Assembly (NCBI GenBank): GCA_017989485.1 | Contig: JAGNPU010000001.1 | Location: 1-24,496, forward strand | Length of the DNA: 24,496 bases | Direction of reading: 5' to 3' | Origin: Neisseriaceae bacterium | GTDB taxonomy: Bacteria; Pseudomonadota; Gammaproteobacteria; Burkholderiales; Neisseriaceae | Shown here: in pieces, positions 1 to 6,726 of the stretch | Position numbering within the stretch: the stretch's first letter is position 1 | How the letters are laid out: the number at the start of each line of letters is the position of its first letter | Position numbers and translations under genes: made by a program | Notes under the pieces: generated by a model | What the model was told of the DNA's origin: nothing | Seen by the model: only the letters and a program-made list of their open reading frames with translations | Database searches by the model: none

Positions 1-1
1 C

Positions 2-130
2 GCCGTGGCGCCGGTGTTGATCGGCTATATGGTGACCATGACCGGCCACTTTGACTACGGCATTCTGTTTTTGGCGGCGGTGGCTTTATTGGGGTCGTTT
101 ATCCTGCTGCCGCTGTTGCGTAAATACTAA
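2..130 (+). CDS. MFS transporter, C-terminal fragment (partial)
   Basis: The window opens inside a reading frame that ends at the TAA at 128-130 and encodes about 42 residues. The fragment is hydrophobic: a segment containing APVLIGYMVTMTG, a short loop (HFDYG), then a membrane helix ending LLPLLRKY. This fits the last one or two helices of a major facilitator superfamily permease, such as the organic-anion symporters often encoded next to catabolic genes. The next gene starts 84 nt downstream on the same strand with no clear terminator between them, so this permease may import the substrate of the cluster that follows. The superfamily assignment rests on a short tail and is inferential; the 5' part lies outside the window. 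Confidence 0.6.
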   Translation, partial: AVAPVLIGYMVTMTGHFDYGILFLAAVALLGSFILLPLLRKY

Positions 131-214
131 AGCATGACTTGGATGCGGTGTCGGGCTGGGGCACAGGCCCACCGCCACCGCGATTAATAGTAAGCCTTTT
201 GAAGGAGCACGATT

Positions 215-733
215 ATGTCTCAAACCATTGAAACCTGGACACAACCAGAAGACAAAACCTTGGCCGAATGGGTGGAATCACGCGTGGCGCGTTTGGACAC
301 CCGAACCTACGATTTTAATGCCTTGAAGTTTCAAGCCGACTTTGACCCTAAGTACAAACGCGCGCAAATGCGCTATATGGGCACCGGCGCCGCCGGCGTG
401 ACCAGCGACACCAACGTGGTGCCGGCTGAAAACTTCACCTTTTCCACCATGTTGTTGCCGGCCCAGTGCGAAGGCCCGCTGCACGTGCATCGCGACGTTG
501 AAGAAGTGTTTTTCATGCTGCGTGGCTCGATTGATTTGTTCATTGAACACAACGGCGAAGAATACACCACGCGCTTAAACGAGCGCGACCTGATTTCGAT
601 TCCGCCCAATGTGTATCGCGGCCTATACAACCACACCCAGGAAGACGCCTTAATGTGCGTGATGTTGGGTACGGCCAAGCCGACCATCCCAACCTATCCT
701 GACGACCACCCGCTGTCGCAAATCAAACGTTAA
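215..733 (+). CDS. Cupin-domain protein
   Basis: A 172-residue protein with one cupin domain at about residues 60-155. The first cupin motif is at residues 87-104, with His90, His92 and Glu97 as likely metal ligands. The second motif ends in His140 after a Pro-Pro turn (IPPNVYRGLYNH), so all four usual metal ligands are present. Cupins of this size are often small metal-dependent dioxygenases, isomerases or sugar-binding proteins, and the substrate cannot be read from sequence. The start is supported by AAGGAG at 202-207, seven bases before the ATG. It is the first complete gene of a tightly spaced catabolic operon, with the hydrolase gene only 8 nt downstream, so a catabolic ring-opening or isomerising role is more likely than a regulatory one. 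That role is inference. Confidence 0.85.
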   Translation: MSQTIETWTQPEDKTLAEWVESRVARLDTRTYDFNALKFQADFDPKYKRAQMRYMGTGAAGVTSDTNVVPAENFTFSTMLLPAQCEGPLHVHRDVEEVFFMLRGSIDLFIEHNGEEYTTRLNERDLISIPPNVYRGLYNHTQEDALMCVMLGTAKPTIPTYPDDHPLSQIKR

Positions 734-741
734 GGGCCGAC

Positions 742-1578
742 ATGACCGCATTACTGACCTTGCTCAATCAGCATCCGCTCAAAACCGTGACGGTTGCTGG
801 ACGGGTGCAGGCCTATCGCGAGGCGGGCCACGGGCCGGTTCTGGTGTTGCTGCATGGCATCAGTTCTGGGTCGGGCTCTTGGGTGAATCAGCTGTCGCAG
901 CTGAGCGCGCAGTTTCGGGTGATTGCCTGGGATGCGCCCGGCTATGGCGGCAGTGAGTGCTTGGCCAACCCTGTGCCCAAAGCCGCGGATTACGCTCAGG
1001 CCTTACATGGGCTATTGCAGGCGCTGGCGATAGAACGGCCGATGCTGCTGGGCCATTCTCTTGGCGCCATGATGGTGAGCGCCTATGCGCAGGCTTATCC
1101 GCAGGATTATGTGGGCATTGTGCTGGCGAATCCCGCGCAGGGCTACGGCAGCGCCGATGCGGCCACCCAGGCCGAGGTCGCGCTGAAGCGCCCACAACTG
1201 TTACAAAAGCTTGGCCATGACGGCATGGCCGAGGCAAGGGCGGCTTATTTATTGGCGCCCACGGCGAGCACCGATCAGATTTCGCTGGTGCAATACGGCA
1301 TGAAGCAGCTACAGCAACAGGGGTTTGAACAAACGTCTAAGGTGTTGGCCCATGATGACATTTGGCTGGCCTTGCCGGCTGTCGTCGGCCCCGTCGGGGT
1401 GATTTATGGTCTTGACGACGGCATTACCCCGCCGCAGGGCGTTGAGGCACTGATCCAGCGTTTGCCAGCGGGCCAGGCGCAAGCCTATCCGCTGGCCGGG
1501 GCGGGTCATGCCAGCTACATCGACCAGCCGGCCGCGTTTAATCAGGCGGTGCTGGCGTACACACAGCTCATTACATAA
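742..1578 (+). CDS. Alpha/beta-fold hydrolase
   Basis: A 278-residue single-domain alpha/beta hydrolase. The oxyanion-hole HG lies at about residues 38-39. The nucleophile elbow GHSLG places the catalytic Ser at 106, Asp226 follows in GLDDGITP, and the catalytic His is His256 in GAGH, so the triad is complete. Length and motifs match the C-C bond hydrolase and esterase group used in aromatic and ester catabolism, but the substrate cannot be told. There is no signal peptide, so it should be cytoplasmic. The gene starts 8 nt after the cupin stop, with AAGGG overlapping that stop codon as ribosome binding site, which implies translational coupling. Within the operon it most likely hydrolyses an ester, amide or ring-cleavage product early in the route; this is inference from position. 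Confidence 0.9.
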   Translation: MTALLTLLNQHPLKTVTVAGRVQAYREAGHGPVLVLLHGISSGSGSWVNQLSQLSAQFRVIAWDAPGYGGSECLANPVPKAADYAQALHGLLQALAIERPMLLGHSLGAMMVSAYAQAYPQDYVGIVLANPAQGYGSADAATQAEVALKRPQLLQKLGHDGMAEARAAYLLAPTASTDQISLVQYGMKQLQQQGFEQTSKVLAHDDIWLALPAVVGPVGVIYGLDDGITPPQGVEALIQRLPAGQAQAYPLAGAGHASYIDQPAAFNQAVLAYTQLIT

Positions 1579-1593
1579 TAAGATAGGAATAAC

Positions 1594-2388
1594 ATGGGTT
1601 TCCAAGTTGAAAATAGAGTGGCCGTGGTGACCGGAGGGTCGTCAGGCATAGGGTTGGCCACGGTGAAGATTTTAATCGAAGCCGGTGCCAAAGTGGCCTG
1701 GTGCGGTCGCGACGCCGAACGCTTAAGTGCCTCCGTCGCCAGCATCAAGGCCGAGTTTCCCCAAGCCAAATGCTTTACCCGCACCTGTGACGTCTTAAAC
1801 CGCGCCGACGTGGACGGTTTTGCGGCCGAGGTGGTGGCCCATTTTGGCCAGGTTGATTTCTTGATCAACAATGCGGGTCAAGGCCATGTGGCGCGATTCG
1901 CCGAGACCGAAGACGAAGACTGGCTCAACGAAACCAAGCTCAAACTGTTCAGCGTGATCAACCCGATTAAGGCCTTTTTGCCGGCCTTAGAACGTTCCGA
2001 CGTCGCGTCCATCACCAATGTGAATTCACTGCTGTCCTTGCAGCCTGAGCCGCACATGATTGCGACCTCATCGGCGCGGGCGGCCTTGCTTAACCTGACC
2101 CATTCCTTGGCGCACGAGTTTTGTGCCAAGGGCATACGGGTCAACTCGATTTTGCTGGGCATGGTGGAGTCTAACCAGTGGCAGCGTCGCTTTGAGCGCC
2201 GCAGCGACAGCAGCATCAGCTGGGAAACGTGGATTGGCGACATCGCGGCCAAGCGCGGCATTCCCATGGGCCGCTTGGGCAAGCCGGAAGAGCCTGCTCG
2301 TGCCCTGGTGTTTTTGGCCTCGCCGTTGGCGTCTTACACCAGTGGCGCCGCCCTAGACGTGTCCGGTGGCTTTAACAAACACCTGTAA
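1594..2388 (+). CDS. SDR-family protein lacking the catalytic Tyr and Lys
   Basis: A 264-residue short-chain dehydrogenase/reductase fold. The nucleotide-binding TGGSSGIG is at residues 13-20 and the INNAG strand is at 91-95. The C-terminus has the usual GMVES...G...SGAALDVSGGF pattern. The active site is unusual. The conserved Ser aligns with Ser145, but the YxxxK motif, expected 13 residues later, reads Thr158-Ser-Ser-Ala-Arg162 immediately before the usual AAL helix, so both catalytic Tyr and Lys are replaced. It may use another acid/base, act in a non-redox step, or bind cofactor only. It starts 15 nt after the hydrolase gene and sits in the same operon. The fold is clear; the reaction is unknown. 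Confidence 0.88.
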   Translation: MGFQVENRVAVVTGGSSGIGLATVKILIEAGAKVAWCGRDAERLSASVASIKAEFPQAKCFTRTCDVLNRADVDGFAAEVVAHFGQVDFLINNAGQGHVARFAETEDEDWLNETKLKLFSVINPIKAFLPALERSDVASITNVNSLLSLQPEPHMIATSSARAALLNLTHSLAHEFCAKGIRVNSILLGMVESNQWQRRFERRSDSSISWETWIGDIAAKRGIPMGRLGKPEEPARALVFLASPLASYTSGAALDVSGGFNKHL

Positions 2389-2401
2389 CCGCGAAGGAAG
2401 C

Positions 2402-3196
2402 ATGATGAAGCAATTGATGATGATCGGCTTTGGCGCCATGGGGCAAACGGTGTTGGCTCATCTGCCGGCAGGCCTGAGCCTAGCCTGGGTGGTGGTGCCT
2501 GAGCGCAGCAAAGAGAAGGTCAGCGCCCTGGTGGGGGCGCATGTGCGGGTCATCCACGACGTGGCCGCCTGTGCAGCACGCCCTGACTTGGTCATTGAGG
2601 TGGCGGGCCAGGCCGGCGTGCGCGAACATGCGGCGGCGGTGTTACAGCGTGGCTGGGACATGGCGATGATTTCGGTCGGGGCCTTGGCCGATGCCGACCT
2701 GGCGGCGCGCTTAGACGCCGCTGCGGCCAGCGGCGGGGGCAGCTTAACCGTCTTGGCCGGCGCCGTGGCCGGCATGGATGGCCTGGCGGCGGCCAAAGAA
2801 GGCGGCCTCGACAGCGTGGTGTATCGCGGCTGTAAAAGCCCCAACAGCTGGCGTGGCTCTCATGCGGAAACGCTGATTGACTTGGACGCCGTGACCGAAA
2901 AAACCGTGTTTTTTACCGGCACGGCGCGTGAAGCGGCGACGCTGTTTCCGGCCAACGCCAACGTGGCCGCGACGATTGCGCTGGCGGGCTTAGGGATGGA
3001 TGGCACCCGCGTGGAGCTGACCGTAGACCCTGACAGCCAAAAAAACCAACACCATATTGATGCCACCGGCCTGTTTGGGCAGATGAGCATTGCGCTGGCC
3101 GGCGTGCCGTTGCCCAGCAACCCTAAAACCTCGACCCTGGCCGCCCTGAGCGTGGTGCGTGCCTGTCGTCTCTGCCTTAACGGCATTAAAGTATAA
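2402..3196 (+). CDS. nadX: Aspartate dehydrogenase-like NAD(P)-dependent oxidoreductase
   Basis: A 264-residue protein with an N-terminal Rossmann fold (GFGAMG at 9-14). The C-terminal domain carries the signature of L-aspartate dehydrogenases: FPANANVAATIALAG near 182-196, a His pair at 217-218 at the likely active site, and NPKTS near 240-244. The family oxidises L-aspartate to iminoaspartate with NAD(P), or runs in the aminating direction. In NAD synthesis genes it sits beside nadA/nadC, but here it sits in a catabolic operon, so it may act on another dicarboxylic amino acid or amine. An in-frame ATG at 2366 overlaps the SDR gene; I chose 2402 because GAAGGAAG directly precedes it and residue 1 then begins the Rossmann strand. 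The family is well supported; the exact substrate is not. Confidence 0.82.
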   Translation: MMKQLMMIGFGAMGQTVLAHLPAGLSLAWVVVPERSKEKVSALVGAHVRVIHDVAACAARPDLVIEVAGQAGVREHAAAVLQRGWDMAMISVGALADADLAARLDAAAASGGGSLTVLAGAVAGMDGLAAAKEGGLDSVVYRGCKSPNSWRGSHAETLIDLDAVTEKTVFFTGTAREAATLFPANANVAATIALAGLGMDGTRVELTVDPDSQKNQHHIDATGLFGQMSIALAGVPLPSNPKTSTLAALSVVRACRLCLNGIKV

Positions 3197-3203
3197 GGAG
3201 CCC

Positions 3204-4673
3204 ATGATGGCAAACCCTTTACCCCTATTTTTGGCCGGCAGCTGGCAGCAAGGCCGCGGCGGCGTCAGCCACAGCGTGTTTCCGGCCGACGGCAGCGTGA
3301 CCGCCACCGTCAGCACCGCCAGCGTGGAAGACGTTGAAGCCGCCATCGTCTTGGCCGAACAGGCGTGGCGCGACTGGCGCAGCAGCCTGCCGCACGAGCG
3401 TGCCGCCATTTTACACCGCGTCGCCAGCCTGATTGAGGCCCGCGTGGACGCATTGTCGCGTCTGCAAACGCGTGACAACGGCAAGCCGCTGGCCGAAACC
3501 CGAGGTTTGGTGCTCAGCGCTGCCGCCACGGCCCGCTACGTGGCCGCCGCCTGTGAAACCCTCAGCGATGAGTTAACCCCGCAGCGGGCCAACGACTTCA
3601 TGACCATGAGCATCCACGAGCCAGTCGGCATTGTGGGCTGCATCACGCCTTGGAATTCGCCCATTGCCAGCGAAATGCAAAAGCTGGCACCGGCGCTAGC
3701 CGGCGGCAATGCGGTGATTTTAAAACCGGCCGACGCCACGCCGCTGTTGGCCTTGGAGTTGGCCAAGCTGTTTGAAGAGGCGGGCCTGCCTAAGGGCTTG
3801 CTCAGCGTTTTGCCCGGCCGCGGCTCGGTGGTGGGGGAAGCGATTATTCAACACCCTCTGGTGCGCAAGCTGTCGTTTACCGGCGGCACCAGTACCGGCC
3901 GCCATCTGGCGCACGTGGCGGCAGAAAAGCTGATCACCACGTCGTTAGAGCTGGGCGGTAAGTCGCCGGTGGTGGTGTTGCCTGATGCCGATTTGGATTT
4001 GGCGGCTCAGGGCATAGTGTATGGGATTTTCAGCTCGTCAGGCCAGGCCTGCATTGCCGGTTCGCGCCTGTTTATCCATGAGTCGATTTACGCCACGCTG
4101 TTGGCCAAAATCACCGCCATCACGGCGAAGCTGCGGATCGGGCACCCAGAGGCGGCCGACACCCAAATGGGGCCGTTAATCAGCGAGGCGCATTTGGCCA
4201 GCGTGGATGAATACGTGCAACTGGCCAAAAGCGAAGGCGGCCAGGTCGTGTGCGGCGGCGTGCGCTTGACTCAGGGCGATTTGGCCAAGGGCTCGTATTA
4301 TGCACCCACCATCATCACCGGCTTGAGCAATCAGGCACGGGCCTGCCAGGAAGAGATATTTGGCCCTGTTTTGGTGGTGTTGTCGTATGCGGATGAGGCC
4401 GAGCTGTTGGCCCAGGCCAACGACAACGTGTTTGGCCTGGCCGCTGGCGTGTGGACGGAAAGCTATCGCGACGCCTGGCGTTTGGCGCGGCTGCTAGAAG
4501 CGGGCACGATATGGGTCAATACCTATAAGAAATTTTCCATCAGCACCCCGTTTGGCGGCTTTAAAGAAAGCGGGATAGGGCGGGAAAAAGGGCGTGCCGG
4601 CATTTTGTCCTACATGCAGCAAAAAAGCATTTACCTGGGTTTGAGCAGCGTGCCGAACCCTTGGTGTGAATAA
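3204..4673 (+). CDS. NAD(P)-dependent aldehyde dehydrogenase
   Basis: A 489-residue aldehyde dehydrogenase of normal length. The oxyanion Asn151 is in TPWN and cofactor-binding Lys174 in LKPAD. The general base is Glu249 in LELGGKSP and the catalytic Cys is Cys283 in SSGQACIAGSRL. The C-terminus has the usual FGGFKESGIGREKG segment. It oxidises an aldehyde to a carboxylic acid, and the motif set resembles the betaine-aldehyde/gamma-aminobutyraldehyde class rather than CoA-acylating enzymes. An upstream in-frame ATG at 3159 exists, but TAAGGAG at 3193-3199 points to the ATG at 3204. It begins 7 nt after the aspartate-dehydrogenase-like gene. It probably removes the aldehyde made by the ThDP enzyme encoded next; this is inference. 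Confidence 0.93.
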   Translation: MMANPLPLFLAGSWQQGRGGVSHSVFPADGSVTATVSTASVEDVEAAIVLAEQAWRDWRSSLPHERAAILHRVASLIEARVDALSRLQTRDNGKPLAETRGLVLSAAATARYVAAACETLSDELTPQRANDFMTMSIHEPVGIVGCITPWNSPIASEMQKLAPALAGGNAVILKPADATPLLALELAKLFEEAGLPKGLLSVLPGRGSVVGEAIIQHPLVRKLSFTGGTSTGRHLAHVAAEKLITTSLELGGKSPVVVLPDADLDLAAQGIVYGIFSSSGQACIAGSRLFIHESIYATLLAKITAITAKLRIGHPEAADTQMGPLISEAHLASVDEYVQLAKSEGGQVVCGGVRLTQGDLAKGSYYAPTIITGLSNQARACQEEIFGPVLVVLSYADEAELLAQANDNVFGLAAGVWTESYRDAWRLARLLEAGTIWVNTYKKFSISTPFGGFKESGIGREKGRAGILSYMQQKSIYLGLSSVPNPWCE

Positions 4674-4722
4674 CCCAACGTCGCCACGGCGGCCATAAAA
4701 AATAGTTACAAGGACCGAGACC

Positions 4723-6363
4723 ATGTCAGAAAAAATCAACGTAGGGGAAGCCATAGTGCGCGTTTTGGAAGCGCATGGCGTAGAGAGCATGTATGGCGTG
4801 ATTTCCATCCATAATTTACCCATAGCCGACGCCGTTGGCCGTCGCGATAAGATGCACTTTGTGTGCGCCCGCGGTGAGGCGGGTGCCGTCACCATGTCGG
4901 ATGCGCATGCGCGCTTTAAAGGCCTGGGCGTGTCGTTGACCAGCACCGGCGCAGGGGCGGGCAACGCCATTGGCTCCCTCATCGAGGCGATGAATGCGGC
5001 CAGCCCGTTGCTGCACATCACCGGCCAGGTGGAGCGTGAATACCTAGACCGCGACGCCAGCTTTATCCACGAAGCCAAAGACCAGCTGACGTTCTTGAAG
5101 GCCAGCAGCAAAGCGGCCTACCGCATCAGCAGTCCAGAACACGCCGTGGGCATGATTCGCGAGGCCATTCGGGTGGCGACCACGGTGCCGATGGGCCCGG
5201 TGAGCGTAGAAATTCCGATTGACGTGCAGGCCAGCCTCATCGACCTGCCGCAGGACCTGGGCCCGGTGGGCGCCATGCAACTGCCGGCGGCTCAGGCGGC
5301 TGACGTGGCCGACCTGGCGGCGGCGATTAAGGCCGCCAAGCGCCCGATTTTATGGGTAGGCGGCGGCTGTATCGGCGCCGAAGCCGAGGTGCAGGCCTTG
5401 GCCGACCTGGGCATACCTGTGGTGTCTTCGACCCACGCCCGCGGCGTGCTGTCAGACGAGCATCCACGCAGCCTCGGTGCCTTTCACAATGCGGCGGCGG
5501 TAGAACAGCTGCTGGCCGACAGCGACCTGGCCATTGTGGTGGGCTCGCGCCTGCGCAGCAATGAAACCAAAACCTACAGCGTGGCTTTCCCGGAAAACCT
5601 GTATCAAATCGACGCCCATCCTGGGGCGCAACAGCGTAACTACCGTGTTAAACGCTTTATGTGTGCCGCGGCCAAAGACCTTTTGGGCCAGGTGGCCAAG
5701 GCGCTATCGGGCGTGAATAAGGTTGATGGCGCCTACGATGAGGCCGTCAGCGCCGCCAAGGCTGCGGCCATTGCCGGTTTGCGCACGCAAATCGACAACT
5801 ATGCCCTGATTTGCGACGCCCTGCGTGCGGCTTTGCCGCGCGACGGTATTTTTGTGCGCGACATCACCATGTCGGGCAGCACCTGGGGCAGCCGTCTGTT
5901 GCCGGCCTATGCCCCCAACTGCAACATACACTCTTTGGCAGGCGCCATTGGTCTGGGCTTGGCCACCGGCATCGGCGCGGCCATAGCCAACCGCGACAAA
6001 AAGGTGGTGACCCTCGTGGGGGATGGCGGCTTGGCCTTGGGCGTGGGCGAAATCGCCACCATGGTGCAAGAGCAGACCAATATGGTGTTGATGGTGATGA
6101 ACGACGGTGGCTATGGGGTGATGCGCGGCATTCAAAAAAATTATTTTGAAGGCCGTCAGTATTACAATGAGCTGCACACGCCGAACTTTAAGGCCCTAGG
6201 CGAAGCCATGGGGGTGAAGAGCTGGCGCGTAGACTCGGTGGCCGGCTATGAGGCGGCGATTAAGGCCGCGATTGCCCATCAGGGGCCCACCCTGGTGGAG
6301 GTCATGATGGACGGCGTCGGCCCGCTGAACTTTGCTGGGCCACCGCAAAAGAAACTGTATTAA
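4723..6363 (+). CDS. Thiamine diphosphate-dependent enzyme (decarboxylase/acetolactate synthase-like)
   Basis: A 546-residue three-domain ThDP enzyme. The catalytic Glu52 of the N-terminal Pyr domain is in RGEAGAV. The central nucleotide-fold domain spans about 190-330. The C-terminal PP domain has the metal/diphosphate motif running from GDG at 433-435 to Asn460-Asp461, with Asp in place of the usual second Asn. Length and layout match the 2-oxo-acid decarboxylase (benzoylformate decarboxylase), carboligase and acetolactate synthase group. With an aldehyde dehydrogenase gene just upstream, decarboxylation of a 2-oxo acid to an aldehyde is the simplest reading, but a lyase or carboligase is possible. 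AAGGA at 4710-4714 is the ribosome binding site. It is the last gene before a strong terminator. Confidence 0.9.
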   Translation: MSEKINVGEAIVRVLEAHGVESMYGVISIHNLPIADAVGRRDKMHFVCARGEAGAVTMSDAHARFKGLGVSLTSTGAGAGNAIGSLIEAMNAASPLLHITGQVEREYLDRDASFIHEAKDQLTFLKASSKAAYRISSPEHAVGMIREAIRVATTVPMGPVSVEIPIDVQASLIDLPQDLGPVGAMQLPAAQAADVADLAAAIKAAKRPILWVGGGCIGAEAEVQALADLGIPVVSSTHARGVLSDEHPRSLGAFHNAAAVEQLLADSDLAIVVGSRLRSNETKTYSVAFPENLYQIDAHPGAQQRNYRVKRFMCAAAKDLLGQVAKALSGVNKVDGAYDEAVSAAKAAAIAGLRTQIDNYALICDALRAALPRDGIFVRDITMSGSTWGSRLLPAYAPNCNIHSLAGAIGLGLATGIGAAIANRDKKVVTLVGDGGLALGVGEIATMVQEQTNMVLMVMNDGGYGVMRGIQKNYFEGRQYYNELHTPNFKALGEAMGVKSWRVDSVAGYEAAIKAAIAHQGPTLVEVMMDGVGPLNFAGPPQKKLY

Positions 6364-6397
6364 TGCTGATTTGATCATAGAACCCTGAAGTATTTTT

Positions 6398-6423
6398 GCC
6401 CACGCCCGCGTGGGCTTTTTTTT
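6398..6423 (+). terminator. Rho-independent terminator of the catabolic operon
   Basis: Stem GCCCACG / CGTGGGC (6398-6404 and 6409-6415) with a 4-nt loop is followed directly by eight T residues. It lies 34 nt after the stop of the ThDP enzyme gene, so it ends the catabolic transcript before the next transcription unit. Confidence 0.93.
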
Positions 6424-6726
6424 GAAATATTGGATTTTAAAAGGGTTTGTTGATTATCCTGTTTTATAATATAAGGGTATATTTAACACAAAACGCCAAG
6501 AATGCGTTTTTGTATTTTCAGTACATTGTGAAAACTGTTTGAAACTATTGTGATTTTAAAATCACAGGGGGATAATGGCTCGATAGTGTTGGCAGTTTAT
6601 TGTGTTGCAGCTTTTTGTTTTAACGCAATGGGTTCGTCGCCATGAGGTATACGCGGTTTCATAAAATAAAGCCCTTGGCGTCGAGCGGTTTGTCACATTA
6701 GCTTAAACTATTACCAAAGGCATATT
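6424..6726 (+). promoter_or_regulatory. AT-rich control region upstream of the FAD oxidoreductase gene
   Basis: About 300 nt without a gene, much AT-richer than its flanks, between a terminator and the ATG at 6727. It holds a TATAAT at 6465-6470 without a well-spaced -35, an inverted repeat AAAACGC/GCGTTTT (6490-6496, 6504-6510), the half-site ATTGTGA twice (6525 and 6547, 22 bp apart), and an 18-bp perfect palindrome listed separately. AAAGG near 6715 serves as ribosome binding site. A regulated promoter is likely, but its start cannot be fixed. Confidence 0.5.
6549..6566. promoter_or_regulatory. 18-bp perfect palindrome, candidate operator
   Basis: TGTGATTTTAAAATCACA is a perfect palindrome, about 160 bp upstream of the FAD oxidoreductase start. 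Its arms match the CRP half-site TGTGA/TCACA, but the spacer is 8 bp instead of the 6 bp of CRP sites, so a different dimeric regulator is likely. A further ATTGTGA half-site lies 22 bp upstream. Confidence 0.5.

Noticed and set aside
131..214. Terminator between the permease fragment and the cupin gene
   Set aside because: GCGGTG/CACCGC can pair weakly across 145-183, but the stem is interrupted and no T tract follows, so read-through into the operon is more likely.
4494..5111. Long minus-strand frame of about 205 codons opposite the aldehyde dehydrogenase and ThDP genes
   Set aside because: It is an antisense shadow of two strongly supported genes, with no recognisable motif and no ribosome binding site of its own.
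6549..6566. CRP (cAMP receptor protein) binding site
   Set aside because: The arms match TGTGA/TCACA but the spacer is 8 bp instead of 6 bp, which is not accepted by CRP as far as known. I kept it as an operator for an unknown regulator.
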